Assembly: GCF_030553055.1 (NCBI RefSeq) | Contig: NZ_CP130713.1 | Location: forward strand, 3,410,001-3,474,000 | Length of the DNA: 64,000 bases | Direction of reading: 5' to 3' | Source of the DNA: Streptomyces sp. XD-27 | GTDB lineage: Bacteria; Actinomycetota; Actinomycetes; Streptomycetales; Streptomycetaceae | Shown: positions 52,800-62,251 of the stretch, piece by piece | How positions within the stretch are numbered: the stretch's first letter is position 1 | Layout of the letters: each line of letters begins with the position of its first letter | Program-made: the position numbers and the translations under genes | The notes under the pieces: model-generated | What the model saw: the letters and a program-made list of their open reading frames with translations, nothing else | Database searches by the model: none | Told to the model about the DNA's origin: nothing

Positions 52800-53633
52800 T
52801 CAGGCGGACGGATCGGATCCGGCCAGCGCGGCGTCCACGATGCGCGCCCACTGGTCCACGATCCGGTCGCGGCGCGCCGCGTCGTCGGTGAGCAGGTTCG
52901 CCAGCCCCAGGCCGCGACCCATGTCCAGCAGCCCCTGCACGGTCTCGCGCACCCCCGGCACGCTCTCGTCCGCGCCCAGCAGCCGCACCGCCGTACGGTG
53001 CGTCTCCCGGCCGACCCTGGACTCCAGGTCGATGACGCGCCGACCGAGCTGCTCCTCGTTCGAGGCCGCCACCCACAGCTGGAGGGCGGCCCGGAACAGC
53101 GGGCCGGTGTAGAGGTCGACCAGCTCCTCCACGATCGTCCGGGTACGGGCGATCGATCCGGCCGGCGGCAGGTCGTGGGCGAGCGCCCGCAACGCCGCCG
53201 ACCGCTGCTCGGCGACGTGCTCCACCGCCGCCGTGAAGAGGTCCTCGCGGGTGGGGAAGTGGTGCTGTGCCGCGCCGCGCGACACCCCGGCCCGCTCCGC
53301 GACCACGGTCACCGTGGATCCGGCCCAGCCGTGCTCGGCCAGGCACTCCACGGCGGCGGACAGCAGACGTCGGCGGGTGGCCCGGCTGCGGTCCTGCTTG
53401 GGGGCGCGCTCCTGGTGGGGGATGCGGCCCGGGGCGGGGTCCTGGCCGGGGGCACGGTCCTGGCCGGGGACGGCAGCGGCGTGTCCGGCCCCCGCGTGTC
53501 CGGCCCCGGCGTGTCCGATCCCGGCGTGTCCGGCCCCCGCGTGGTCGGTCCCGGCGTGGCCAGTCCCGGCCTGTCCGGTCCCGGCCTGTCCGGTCCCGGC
53601 GGCACGGTCGTCGGCCGGGGTCACAACACCCAT
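52800..53633 (-). CDS. TetR-family regulator with expanded N-terminal repeat
   Basis: 277 residues. Residues 1-55 are a repeat of A-G-T-G-Q, A-G-T-G-H, A-G-A-G-H units coded by 15-bp repeats (about 53475-53610). The TetR DNA-binding domain begins near 80: RRRLLSAAVECLAEHGWAGS, TVVAERAGVSRGAAQHHF. The ligand domain follows. Start ATG at 53633 overlaps the enoyl-CoA hydratase by 13 bases, so the regulator is last in that operon. Controls presumed acyl-CoA genes upstream. An internal start after the repeat would give a standard-length TetR. Confidence 0.85.
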   Translation of the reverse strand: MGVVTPADDRAAGTGQAGTGQAGTGHAGTDHAGAGHAGIGHAGAGHAGAGHAAAVPGQDRAPGQDPAPGRIPHQERAPKQDRSRATRRRLLSAAVECLAEHGWAGSTVTVVAERAGVSRGAAQHHFPTREDLFTAAVEHVAEQRSAALRALAHDLPPAGSIARTRTIVEELVDLYTGPLFRAALQLWVAASNEEQLGRRVIDLESRVGRETHRTAVRLLGADESVPGVRETVQGLLDMGRGLGLANLLTDDAARRDRIVDQWARIVDAALAGSDPSA

Positions 53634-54364
53634 GCGGGATCCCGTCGTTCGAGGAAGGCGGTCACGCCCTCGCGCGCGTCGGCCGACCCGAACAGCCGCA
53701 GCGACTCGTCGGCGAGCCGCGCCCCGTCGCGGGCGAAGGCATCCCGCACCCTAGCCGTGAGCAGTTCCTTCGTCGCCGCCAGGGCGCTCGGCGCCGACCG
53801 GCGCAGACCGTCGAGTACGGGCGCGAGCGCCTCGTCCACGTCGCCGTTCGCCTCCGCGACCCGCGTCACCAGCCCCATACGGGCGGCCTCCGCCGCGTCG
53901 AAGCGCTCGCCCGTGAGGCAGTAGCGGGCGGCGGCGCGCGGGTCGAGCCGTGGGAGCAGCGGCAGCGAGATGACGGCCGGGGCCACCCCGATGCGTACCT
54001 CCGTGAAGGCGAAGTCCGCGGTCCGCGACGCCACCGCGATGTCGCAGGCGCCGACCAGACCGAGCCCACCGGCCCGCACGCGCCCTTCGATCCGGGCGAC
54101 CACCGGCTTCGGCAGGGTGACGATCCGCCGCAGCAGGTCGACGAAGGTCTGCGGCTCGGGTGGCTGCCTGAGGTCGGCGCCCGCGCTGAACGTGGTGCCG
54201 GTGTGGGTGAGGACGATCGCCCGTACGTCCCCGTCCTCGCCGCAGGCCAGCAGCTCCTCACCCAAGTGGCCGACCAGCGGCGCCGACAGGGCGTTGCGGT
54301 TGTGCGGGGAGTCGAGTGCGAGGGTGACGACCCCGCGCTCGTCCCGCCGCCTGACCATCCTCAT
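53621..54364 (-). CDS. Enoyl-CoA hydratase/isomerase
   Basis: 247 residues. Crotonase fold: oxyanion-hole strand SPHNRNALSAPLVGHL, then RAIVLTHTGTTFSAGADLRQ, and AGGLGLVGACDIAVASRTAD. The Gly pair of the oxyanion hole is present. The usual first catalytic Glu in the G-A-x-x-x-E motif is not evident, and EVRIGVAPAVISLPLLP carries the other. Substrate within the branched acyl-CoA path. 43 bases after the dehydrogenase. Confidence 0.9.
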   Translation of the reverse strand: MRMVRRRDERGVVTLALDSPHNRNALSAPLVGHLGEELLACGEDGDVRAIVLTHTGTTFSAGADLRQPPEPQTFVDLLRRIVTLPKPVVARIEGRVRAGGLGLVGACDIAVASRTADFAFTEVRIGVAPAVISLPLLPRLDPRAAARYCLTGERFDAAEAARMGLVTRVAEANGDVDEALAPVLDGLRRSAPSALAATKELLTARVRDAFARDGARLADESLRLFGSADAREGVTAFLERRDPAWVL

Positions 54365-54407
54365 GTGTCCTCCATCGGGTGACTCCGGCCGGGGTTCGTG
54401 GCGGCGG

Positions 54408-55571
54408 TCAGTACGACTTGGGCAGCCCCAACGTCTGGTGTGAGACGAAGTTCAGGATCATCTCGCGGCTCACCGGCGCGATCCGCGCCACCCGCGCCGC
54501 CGTGATCAGCGAGGCCAGGCCGAACTCGGTGGTCAGGCCGTTGCCGCCGAGGGTGTGCACCGCCTGGTCCACGGCCTTCACGGCGGCCTCCCCCGCGGCG
54601 TACTTCGCCATGTTCGCCGCCTCGCCCGCGCCCATGTCGTCGCCCGCGTCGTACAGCCGCGCCGCCTTCTCCGTCATCAACCGGGCCAGTTCCAGCTCGA
54701 TGTGCGCCTGCGCGAGGGGGTGGGCGACGGCCTGGTGGGCGCCGATCGGCTCCTTCCACACGGTGCGGGTACGGGCGTACTCGACGGCCTGGCCGAGCGC
54801 GTACCGGCCCATGCCGATCGCGAACGCGGCCGTCATGATCCGCTCCGGGTTGAGCCCCGCGAAGAGCTGGAGCAGCCCCGCGTCCTCGTCGCCGACCAGC
54901 GCGTCGGCGGGCAGCCGTACGTCGTCCAGCACCAGCTCGAACTGCTTCTCCGGGGCCTCCACCTCCATGGGGATGCGGCGGTGGGAGAAGCCGGGGGCGT
55001 CGCGGGGGACGGCGAACAGGCAGGGCTTGAGCCTGCCGGTGCGGGCGTCCTCCGTGCGGCCGACGATGAGCGTCGCGTCGGCGACGTCCACCCCGGAGAT
55101 GAAGACCTTGCGGCCGGTGAGCAGCCAGTCCTCGCCGTCGCGGCGGGCGGTGGTGGTGATGCGGTGCGCGTTGGAACCGGCGTCCGGCTCGGTGATGCCG
55201 AAGGCCATACGGAGGCTGCCGTCCGCGAGGCCGGGGAGCCACCGCCGCTTCTGCGCCTCCGTGCCGAAGCGGGAGATGACGGTGCCGCAGATGGCGGGCG
55301 AGACGACGAGGAGGAGCAGCGGGCAGCCGGCGGCGCCCAGTTCCTCCAGGACGATGGAGAGCTCGGCGATGCCGCCGCCTCCGCCGCCGTACGCCTCGGG
55401 CAGGTTGACGCCGAGATAGCCGAGCTTGCCCGCCTCGGCCCACAGCTCGTCGGGGTGCTTGCCGTCGCGGACGACGGCGGTGAAGTACGCGCGGCCGTAG
55501 CGCTTACCGAGCGCGGCGACGGCCTCGCGCAGCGCCTTGTGCTCCGGGTTCTCGATGGTGGTGCTGGTCAT
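54408..55571 (-). CDS. Acyl-CoA dehydrogenase
   Basis: 387 residues from the ATG at 55571, which overlaps the carboxylase stop as ATGA. Motifs: LGVNLPEAYGGGGGGIAELS, FGITEPDAGSNAHRITTTAR, SGVDVADATLIVGRTED, LNPERIMTAAFAIGMGRYAL. Late VHTLGGNGLTTEFGLASL and RIAPVSREMILNFV. FAD-dependent oxidation, likely isovaleryl- or citronellyl-CoA-type given the neighbours. Catalytic base position not firmly placed. Confidence 0.9.
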   Translation of the reverse strand: MTSTTIENPEHKALREAVAALGKRYGRAYFTAVVRDGKHPDELWAEAGKLGYLGVNLPEAYGGGGGGIAELSIVLEELGAAGCPLLLLVVSPAICGTVISRFGTEAQKRRWLPGLADGSLRMAFGITEPDAGSNAHRITTTARRDGEDWLLTGRKVFISGVDVADATLIVGRTEDARTGRLKPCLFAVPRDAPGFSHRRIPMEVEAPEKQFELVLDDVRLPADALVGDEDAGLLQLFAGLNPERIMTAAFAIGMGRYALGQAVEYARTRTVWKEPIGAHQAVAHPLAQAHIELELARLMTEKAARLYDAGDDMGAGEAANMAKYAAGEAAVKAVDQAVHTLGGNGLTTEFGLASLITAARVARIAPVSREMILNFVSHQTLGLPKSY

Positions 55572-57745
55572 CCGGGGACTCCCTCCCTCTCGGTTGCAGG
55601 TTGTGCGACTACGGGTTGTGCGACTACGGGTTCGACGACCGCCAGGAGCGTGCCGACCTCGACCTGGCGGCCGGGTACGACGTGGAGCGCGGTGAGGATG
55701 CCGGCGGCCGGCGCGGTGATCTTGTGCTCCATCTTCATGGCCTCCAGCCACAGCAGCGGCCGGCCCTGCTCGACCGGGTCGCCTTCGGCGAGGCCGTCGG
55801 CCACCCGTACGACCGTGCCGGGCATGGGCGCCAGCAGGGAGCCTGGGGCGGCGGCCGACCCGGGGTCGGGGAAGCGCGGCAGCGCGGTGAGGATGTGGGC
55901 GCCGGTGGGGGTGTCGACGTGGACGCGGTCGCCGTAGGCGGTGACCGCGTAGGCGCGGACGACGCCCGCCGCCTCCAGCGTCACGCGGTCGCGGGTCGCC
56001 TCGATCACGCGGACATCGGGGAGATCGGAGAGATCGGGGAGACCAGGGTGGCCGACTGCGGCCAGGCCGTGCCGCGTGCGGTGGTAGCGGATCTCGTGGA
56101 CGGTGCCGTCGGGTTCGCTCCGGTACGTCTTGGACTGCGGCTGGGAGGGGACGTTGCGCCAGCCACCGAGGCGGCGGGCGAGACGGGCGCCGGGGCCGGG
56201 CGTGGCGTCCGCCAGGGCGGCGGCGAGGGCCGCGAGCCGGGAGTCCGGGGCCGTGGCGCTGACCAGGTCAGGCAGGTGCCGGTCGTAGAAACCGGTGTCG
56301 TGGCGGGCCTGGACGAACTCCGGGTGGCGCAGCGACCGTACGAGCAGGTCCCGGTTGGTGACCGGGCCGTGGATCCGGGCCTGCTCCAGCGCGCGGGCGA
56401 GGCGGCGCACGGCTTCGGCGCGGGTCGGCGCCCAAGCGATGACCTTGGCCAGCATCGGGTCGTAGTACGGACCGACCTCGTCGCCGTCGCCGTATCCCGC
56501 GTCGATCCGGAGCCCGGGGCGGCCCGTGGCCGGGTCGGCACCACCCCGGCCCGTGGTCGCGTCAGCACCACCCCGGCCCGTGGCCTGGTCGGCGCCCCCC
56601 ACCTCCAGCCGGTGCAGCACGCCCGTCTGCGGGCGCCAGTCCGCCGCCGGGTCCTCCGCATACAGCCGGGCCTCCACCGCGTGGCCGCCGGGCTCCGGCG
56701 GGGCGTCCGGCAGCTTCTCGCCCTCGGCGATGCGCAGTTGCCAGGCGACCAGGTCCAGGCCGTGGACCGCCTCGGTCACCGGGTGCTCGACCTGGAGCCG
56801 GGTGTTCATCTCCAGGAAGTGGGCCCGCTCCCGGCCTCCTGGGACTGGCTGGCCCCCGGGCACTGGCTGGCCCCCGGGGCACGGGGCGGAGCCCCCGCGC
56901 GCGGCGGAAGCCGCGTCCGGTCCGTGGCCGAGGTGTGGGGGCGCGGCGGCCCCCGCCACCAGGAACTCCACCGTGCCCGCGCCCTCGTACCCCACCGCCC
57001 GTGCCGCCGCCACCGCGTCGCGGCACAGCGTCTGCCGCAGTTCGTCGCTCAGCCCCGGCGCCGGGGCCTCCTCGATGACCTTCTGGTGGCGGCGCTGGAG
57101 CGAGCAGTCGCGCGTGCCGAGCGCCCAGACCGTGCCGTACGCGTCCGCGAGGACCTGCACCTCCACATGGCGGCCGCCCTCGATGTACGGCTCGACGAAC
57201 ACCTCGCCGTCCCCGAACGCGCTCGCCGCCTCCGCCCGCGCCGCCGCCAACGCCCCGTCGAGCTCGCCCAGTTCGCGTACGACGCGCATCCCGCGACCGC
57301 CGCCGCCCGCCGCCGCCTTCACCAGGACCGGCAGGTCGTCCTCGGTGACGGCGGCGGCGGTGAGGGGCGCGATCCCCATCAGCTCCTTGGCGCGGGTCTT
57401 GGACGCCATCGCCTCGATCGCGCCCGGCGGCGGGCCGACCCACAGCAGCCCGGCGTCCCGCACGGCCCGCGCGAACTCCGCGTTCTCGGAGAGGAAGCCG
57501 TACCCGGGGTGGACGGCGTCGGCCCCGGCGGCGAGGGCGGCGCGGACGATCAGATCGCCGCGCAGATACGTGTCGGCGGGCGCGCTGCCCGGCAGGCGTA
57601 CGGCCGCGTCGGCCTCGCGGACGTGCGGCGCGCCCGCGTCCGGGTCGGCGTACACCGCGACCGTCGCGATGCCGAGTTCCCGGCACGTACGGAAGACGCG
57701 GCGGGCGATCTCGCCGCGGTTGGCGACAAGCAGGGAGTTGATCAT
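55568..57745 (-). CDS. Acyl-CoA carboxylase alpha chain: biotin carboxylase + BCCP, with repeat insertions
   Basis: 725 residues from the ATG at 57745. Biotin carboxylase N-domain (INSLLVANRGEIARRVFRTC). ATP-grasp: LVKAAAGGGGRGMRVV and EVFVEPYIEGGRHVEVQV. Between GTVEFLVAG and FLEMNTRLQVEHPVTE sits about 45 extra residues (Ala/Gly/Pro, three PGGQPVPGG-type units), where relatives have a short loop. A second insert (GGADQATGR, GGADATTGR, GGADPATGR) lies near 380-410. C-terminal BCCP ends with LWLEAMKMEHKITAP, biotin Lys in AMKM. Pairs with the carboxyltransferase at 57784. Confidence 0.92.
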   Translation of the reverse strand: MINSLLVANRGEIARRVFRTCRELGIATVAVYADPDAGAPHVREADAAVRLPGSAPADTYLRGDLIVRAALAAGADAVHPGYGFLSENAEFARAVRDAGLLWVGPPPGAIEAMASKTRAKELMGIAPLTAAAVTEDDLPVLVKAAAGGGGRGMRVVRELGELDGALAAARAEAASAFGDGEVFVEPYIEGGRHVEVQVLADAYGTVWALGTRDCSLQRRHQKVIEEAPAPGLSDELRQTLCRDAVAAARAVGYEGAGTVEFLVAGAAAPPHLGHGPDAASAARGGSAPCPGGQPVPGGQPVPGGRERAHFLEMNTRLQVEHPVTEAVHGLDLVAWQLRIAEGEKLPDAPPEPGGHAVEARLYAEDPAADWRPQTGVLHRLEVGGADQATGRGGADATTGRGGADPATGRPGLRIDAGYGDGDEVGPYYDPMLAKVIAWAPTRAEAVRRLARALEQARIHGPVTNRDLLVRSLRHPEFVQARHDTGFYDRHLPDLVSATAPDSRLAALAAALADATPGPGARLARRLGGWRNVPSQPQSKTYRSEPDGTVHEIRYHRTRHGLAAVGHPGLPDLSDLPDVRVIEATRDRVTLEAAGVVRAYAVTAYGDRVHVDTPTGAHILTALPRFPDPGSAAAPGSLLAPMPGTVVRVADGLAEGDPVEQGRPLLWLEAMKMEHKITAPAAGILTALHVVPGRQVEVGTLLAVVEPVVAQPVVAQPATEREGVPG

Positions 57746-57783
57746 TTTCGCCTCACATCCGGGATCGCCGGGGACACTTCGCC

Positions 57784-59382
57784 TCACATCCGGAAGACGC
57801 CGAAGCCGCCGCGCGCGCCCTCGACCGGGGCCGTATGGATGGCGGACAGGCACAGGCCGAGGACGGTCCGGGTGTCGCGGGGGTCGATGACCCCGTCGTC
57901 GTAGAGCCGCCCGGACAGGAACAGCGGCAGCGACTCGGCTTCGATCTGCTGCTCGACCATGGCGCGCAGCGCGGCGTCCGCGTCCTCGTCGTACGGCTGC
58001 CCCTTGGCGGCGGCGGAGGCGCGGGCGACGATGGACAGCACCCCGGCGAGCTGCTGCGGGCCCATGACGGCCGACTTGGCGCTGGGCCAGGCGAACAGGA
58101 AGCGGGGGTCGTAGGCGCGGCCGCACATGCCGTAGTGACCGGCTCCGTACGAGGCGCCCATCAGCACGCTCAGATGCGGGACCCGCGAGTTCGACACCGC
58201 GTTGATCATCATCGCGCCGTGCTTGATGATGCCGCCCTGCTCGTAGTCGCGGCCGACCATGTAGCCGGTGGTGTTGTGCAGGAAGAGCAGCGGGATGTCG
58301 CGCTGGTTGGCGAGCTGGATGAACTGGGCGGCCTTCTGGGACTCGGCGCTGAACAGCACGCCCTGGGCGTTGGCGAGGACGCCGACCGGGTAGCCGTGGA
58401 GCTCCGCCCAGCCGGTCGTCAGGCTCGGGCCGTACAGCGGCTTGAACTCGTCGAAGTCGGACCCGTCGACGATCCGGGCGATGACCTCGCGCGGATCGAA
58501 GGGGACCTTGAGGTCGGCGGGGACGATGCCCAGGAGCTCGTCCTCGTCGTACTTCGGCGGCTGGGCGGGGGCCGGTTCGGAGTGGGCCTTGCGCCAGTTG
58601 AGCCGGGCGACGACCCGGCGGGCCTGGCGCAGCGCGTCGGGCTCGTCCACGGCGAAGTGGTCGGCGAGGCCCGAGACGCGGGCGTGCATCCCGGCGCCGC
58701 CGAGGGACTCGTCGTCGCTCTCCTCGCCGGTGGCCATCTTCACCAGGGGCGGCCCGCCGAGGAAGACCTTGGACCGCTCCTTGACCATGATCACGTGGTC
58801 GGACATGCCGGGGATGTACGCGCCTCCGGCGGTGGAGTTGCCGAAGACGACGGCGACGGTGGGGATGCCCGCGGCGGAGAGCCGGGTGAGGTCCCGGAAC
58901 AGCGCCCCGCCGGGGATGAAGATCTCCTTCTGGCTGGGGAGGTCGGCGCCGCCGGACTCGACGAGGCTGACGACGGGGAGGCGGTTGGCGCGGGCGATCT
59001 CGTTGGCCCGCAGGGCCTTCTTGAGCGTCCAGGGGTTGCTCGCGCCGCCGCGTACGGTCGGGTCGTTGGCGGTGACCAGGCATTCGACGCCTTCGACGAC
59101 GCCGATGCCGGTGACGAGGGAGGCGCCCACCGGGTGGTCGCTGCCCCATGCGGCCAGCGGGGACAGCTCCAGGAACGGGGTGTCGGGGTCCAGGAGGAGC
59201 TCGATCCGCTCGCGGGCGAGCAGCTTGCCGCGCTCGCGGTGGCGCGCCACGTACTTCTCGCCGCCTCCGCCGAGCGCCTTGGCGTGCTCGGCCTCGATGC
59301 CGGCGAGCGCGGCGAGCATGGCGGCGCGGTCGCGGGCGTAGTCCGGGCTCGCGGGGTCGAGCGCGGAGCTGAGGACGGTCAT
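57784..59382 (-). CDS. Acyl-CoA carboxylase beta chain (carboxyltransferase)
   Basis: 532 residues. Two crotonase-like halves: LVESGGADLPSQKEIF, FGNSTAGGAYIPGMSDHVIM, VFLGGPPLVKMATGEE; later PVGVLANAQGVLFSAESQKA, LLFLHNTTGYMVGRDYEQGG, GASYGAGHYGMCGRAYDPRF. Matches methylcrotonyl-, geranyl- or propionyl-CoA carboxylase beta. MCC/GCC class favoured by neighbouring AtuA. 38 bases before the alpha-chain start. Confidence 0.93.
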   Translation of the reverse strand: MTVLSSALDPASPDYARDRAAMLAALAGIEAEHAKALGGGGEKYVARHRERGKLLARERIELLLDPDTPFLELSPLAAWGSDHPVGASLVTGIGVVEGVECLVTANDPTVRGGASNPWTLKKALRANEIARANRLPVVSLVESGGADLPSQKEIFIPGGALFRDLTRLSAAGIPTVAVVFGNSTAGGAYIPGMSDHVIMVKERSKVFLGGPPLVKMATGEESDDESLGGAGMHARVSGLADHFAVDEPDALRQARRVVARLNWRKAHSEPAPAQPPKYDEDELLGIVPADLKVPFDPREVIARIVDGSDFDEFKPLYGPSLTTGWAELHGYPVGVLANAQGVLFSAESQKAAQFIQLANQRDIPLLFLHNTTGYMVGRDYEQGGIIKHGAMMINAVSNSRVPHLSVLMGASYGAGHYGMCGRAYDPRFLFAWPSAKSAVMGPQQLAGVLSIVARASAAAKGQPYDEDADAALRAMVEQQIEAESLPLFLSGRLYDDGVIDPRDTRTVLGLCLSAIHTAPVEGARGGFGVFRM

Positions 59383-59404
59383 GGCGTCTCCTCATGCGTA
59401 TGGC

Positions 59405-61246
59405 TCACAACAGGACCTCCGGTATGTCCAGGTGGCGGGAGCGCAGCCACTCCCCCACCGCCTTGGCCTGCGGGTCGAAGCGGGCCTGTGCGGCGACGCC
59501 TTCGCCGAGCAGCCCGTCGACGGTGAAATTGAGCGCGCGCAGATTCGGCAGGACGTGCCGTACGACGGGGAACGGGGCGGTCTCCGGGAGCAGTTCACGG
59601 AACCGGTCGACGGTGAGGGCGTGGGCCAGCCAGCGCCAGGCGTCGTCGGTACGGGCCCATACGCCGACGTTGGCCGAACCGCCCTTGTCCCCGCTGCGGG
59701 CCCCGGCGACCAGGCCGAGGGGGGCGCGGCGGACCGGCCCGGCGGGCAAGGGCTCGGGCAGCGGCGGGGCGTCGGCCTCGACGAGGGCACGGGTGGCGGG
59801 CGGCGGGGGAACCGCGATCCGCTGTCCGTCCGGCAGTACGGCGGTGTGCGGCACGCTCGCCGCGTCGACGTACACCGCGTCGAACACGCCGTACGGGGTG
59901 CCGTCGCCGGGCGGGGCGGTCAGGTGGAAGCCCGGGTAGCCCGCGAGGGCCAGCTCGACGGCGGCGGCGCCGACGGCCCGGCCCACCACCGCGGGATCGC
60001 GGTCGCGGACGACCAGCCGCAGCAGCGCGCTCGCCTCCGCCTGGACGTCCGCGTCGGCGCGGTCCGTACGGGCCAGGGTCCAGCGCGCCTCGGCCGGGCG
60101 GCGCGGGGTGAGCGCGCGCTCCATCTGCTCGCGTACGAGGGCGGCCTTGGCGTCGATGTCGAGGCCGGTGAGGACGAAGACGACCTCGTTGCGCCAGCCG
60201 CCGAGCCGGGTGAGGCCGACTTTCGTACGCGGCGGCGGGGCCTCGCCGCGTACGCCGTCGACCCGTACCCGGTCCGCGCCGTCCTGGGTCAGCGTCGCGG
60301 TGTCGAGCCGGGCGGTGACGTCGGGGCCGGGATAGCGCGCGCCCGCCGTCTCGTACAGGAGCTGGGCGGTGACGGTGCCGACCGTGACCGCGCCGCCGGT
60401 GCCGGGGTGCTTGGTGATGACGGCGTGGCCGTCGGCGTGGAGTTCGGCGAGCGGGAAGCCGGGGCGGGTCACGTCGTGCTCGCGGAAGAAGGCGTAGTTC
60501 CCGCCGGTGGCCTGGGTGCCGCATTCGAGGACGTGCCCGGCGACGACGGCTCCGGCGAGGGCGTCCCAGGCGTCGGGCGCCCAGCCGAAGTGGGCGGCGG
60601 CGGGGCCGGTGACGAGCGCGGCGTCGGTGACCCGGCCGGTGACGACGATGTCGGCCCCGGCCCGCAGACACCGGGCGATACCGGCACCGCCGAGGTAGGC
60701 GTTGACGGTGAGCGGGTCCGCGCCGCGGGAGGCCGCCGTGCCGGTGAGCGGGTCCGGGCCGTGGGGAGACGCCCTGCCGGTGAGCGGGTCCGCGCCGCCC
60801 CAGCCCTCGGCCTGGGCGCGGGCGCGCAGGTCGTCGCCCTCGACGTGGGCGACCCGCACGGCGATGCCGAGCCGGTCGGCCAGCTCCCGCACGGCGTCGG
60901 CGAGCCCGGCCGGATTGAGGCCACCGGCGTTGGTGACGATCCGTACGCCGCGCTCGGCGGCGAGCCCCAGGGTCTGTTCGAGCTGGCGCAGAAAGGTCTT
61001 CGCGTAGCCGCGGGCCGGGTCCTTCGCGCGGTCCCTGCCGAGGATGAGCAGGGTCAGTTCGGCGAGGTAGTCGCCGGTGAGCACGTCGAGGGGCCCGCCG
61101 GTGAGCATCTCCCGTACGGCGTCGAAGCGGTCGCCGTAGAAGCCGGAGGCGTTGCCGATCCGGAGCGGCGGGGGCGGAGGCGGCGGGGCCGCGGAAGCGG
61201 GCGAGGACGCGGAGGCGGGGGCGGGGGCGGAGGCGGACGCGGTCAT
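59405..61246 (-). CDS. AtuA-family (DUF1446) protein, acyclic terpene or branched acid catabolism
   Basis: 613 residues. The AtuA core begins at [20 protein letters not shown], then [20 protein letters not shown] and [20 protein letters not shown]. It continues [20 protein letters not shown] and [21 protein letters not shown] repeat insert ([28 protein letters not shown]) at about residues 160-190 enlarges one loop. The N-terminal 25 residues are Ala/Ser-Pro rich. Atu proteins are needed for citronellol/geranyl-CoA degradation in Pseudomonas; the reaction is unknown. ATG overlaps the next gene by ATGA. Confidence 0.85.
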   Translation of the reverse strand: MTASASAPAPASASSPASAAPPPPPPPLRIGNASGFYGDRFDAVREMLTGGPLDVLTGDYLAELTLLILGRDRAKDPARGYAKTFLRQLEQTLGLAAERGVRIVTNAGGLNPAGLADAVRELADRLGIAVRVAHVEGDDLRARAQAEGWGGADPLTGRASPHGPDPLTGTAASRGADPLTVNAYLGGAGIARCLRAGADIVVTGRVTDAALVTGPAAAHFGWAPDAWDALAGAVVAGHVLECGTQATGGNYAFFREHDVTRPGFPLAELHADGHAVITKHPGTGGAVTVGTVTAQLLYETAGARYPGPDVTARLDTATLTQDGADRVRVDGVRGEAPPPRTKVGLTRLGGWRNEVVFVLTGLDIDAKAALVREQMERALTPRRPAEARWTLARTDRADADVQAEASALLRLVVRDRDPAVVGRAVGAAAVELALAGYPGFHLTAPPGDGTPYGVFDAVYVDAASVPHTAVLPDGQRIAVPPPPATRALVEADAPPLPEPLPAGPVRRAPLGLVAGARSGDKGGSANVGVWARTDDAWRWLAHALTVDRFRELLPETAPFPVVRHVLPNLRALNFTVDGLLGEGVAAQARFDPQAKAVGEWLRSRHLDIPEVLL

Positions 61247-62067
61247 ATGGCACCCCGTTCCTCACCGGCAGCCCGACCCGTACCGGTCCGCCGGGCCCGC
61301 CCCGCCCCCGGCGGTCCCGCGAAGGCCTGGGCGATGTCCAACCAGCGGTCGGCGTCCGCCCCCTCGGCCCGTACGGCGACGTTGTCGCGGTGCGCGCGCT
61401 GCGTCACCAGCAGGCAGAAGTCGAGAGCAGGGCCGGTGACCAGCTGCGCCGCGTCCTCAGGCCCGTACGCCCACACCGTGCCGTCGGGCGCGGTCAGTTC
61501 GACGCGGAACTCCTCGGCCGGCGGCTCCAGGCCGCGCACCGCGTACGCGTAGTCCCGCGCCCGAACCCCGATCCGGGCCACGTGCCGCAGCCGCGCCGTC
61601 GGCTCGCGCCGCACGCCGAGCGCGTCGGCGACGTCCTGGCCGTGCGCCCAGGTCTCCATCAGCCGGGCGGTGGCCATGGACAGGACACTCATCGGCGGCC
61701 CGTACCAGGGCAGCCGGGTACGGGGCGGCTGGGCGCCGAGCACCCGCAGCAGCCGGGCGCGGCCCGCGCGCCACCGGCGCAGGAGTTCGGCGGGCGGCAG
61801 CACCGCCCCGGCCGCCGCGCCCTCGTCCACGAACGTCCCCGGCGCGGCGGCGGCGCGCTCGGCCTCCCGCGCGAACCCGGCCGGGTCGGTGGCGGCTTGG
61901 ACCGCGCGTTCGTCGGTCCAGGTCAGGTGGGCGATCTGATGGGCGATCGTCCAGCCGGGGGCGGGCGTCGCCAGGGCCCAGGCGCCGTCATCGAGCGCGG
62001 CGACCAAGGCGTCCAGCTCCTCCGCTTCGGCGGCCAGATCGCCGAGTACGACTGCCGGTTCGGGCAC
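61243..62067 (-). CDS. TIGR03084-type DinB/mycothiol-maleylpyruvate isomerase-fold protein
   Basis: 274 residues from the GTG at 62067 (AGGGGAG site). DinB-like four-helix start: [39 protein letters not shown], where His residues supply a metal site. [20 protein letters not shown] carries another His. The TIGR03084 family is found with AtuA genes in actinobacteria. First gene of the acyl-CoA operon. Role unknown, maybe thiol-dependent isomerisation. Confidence 0.85.
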   Translation of the reverse strand: MPEPAVVLGDLAAEAEELDALVAALDDGAWALATPAPGWTIAHQIAHLTWTDERAVQAATDPAGFAREAERAAAAPGTFVDEGAAAGAVLPPAELLRRWRAGRARLLRVLGAQPPRTRLPWYGPPMSVLSMATARLMETWAHGQDVADALGVRREPTARLRHVARIGVRARDYAYAVRGLEPPAEEFRVELTAPDGTVWAYGPEDAAQLVTGPALDFCLLVTQRAHRDNVAVRAEGADADRWLDIAQAFAGPPGAGRARRTGTGRAAGEERGAI

Positions 62068-62114
62068 GGTGCGCTCCCCTCGTCGGGGGCAGAGCCTGGC
62101 AGTCGACCTGAAAA

Positions 62115-62137
62115 CAATCAAGCATGATTGCATGATT
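62115..62137. promoter_or_regulatory. AT-rich inverted and direct repeat upstream of the acyl-CoA operon
   Basis: CAATCA (62115-62120) and TGATTG (62125-62130) form an inverted repeat; GCATGATT is directly repeated at 62122-62129 and 62130-62137. It lies about 48 bases upstream of the TIGR03084 start. A TetR operator or promoter part is plausible. Confidence 0.4.
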
Positions 62138-62187
62138 TTCAGTCAGCAAAAGTCAACCTGACGCCACGCCAGATCCATCGTCATGCC

Positions 62188-62213
62188 GGAATAATCCCTT
62201 ATAAGGTGATTCC
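62188..62213. promoter_or_regulatory. Palindrome upstream of the small secreted gene
   Basis: GGAAT (62188-62192) and ATTCC (62209-62213) flank the palindrome CTTATAAG (62198-62205). It lies 39 bases upstream of the ATG at 62252. A TATAAG-type -10 with an overlapping operator is possible. Confidence 0.35.
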
Positions 62214-62251
62214 CATCTGTCGCTCTTTTCCCATGGAAAGGGACCTGCACC

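Noticed and set aside
55568-59395. 1275-residue frame covering both carboxylase genes
   Set aside because: The upstream half is an out-of-frame reading of the carboxyltransferase gene; the alpha chain begins at 57745 with a standard biotin carboxylase N-terminus.
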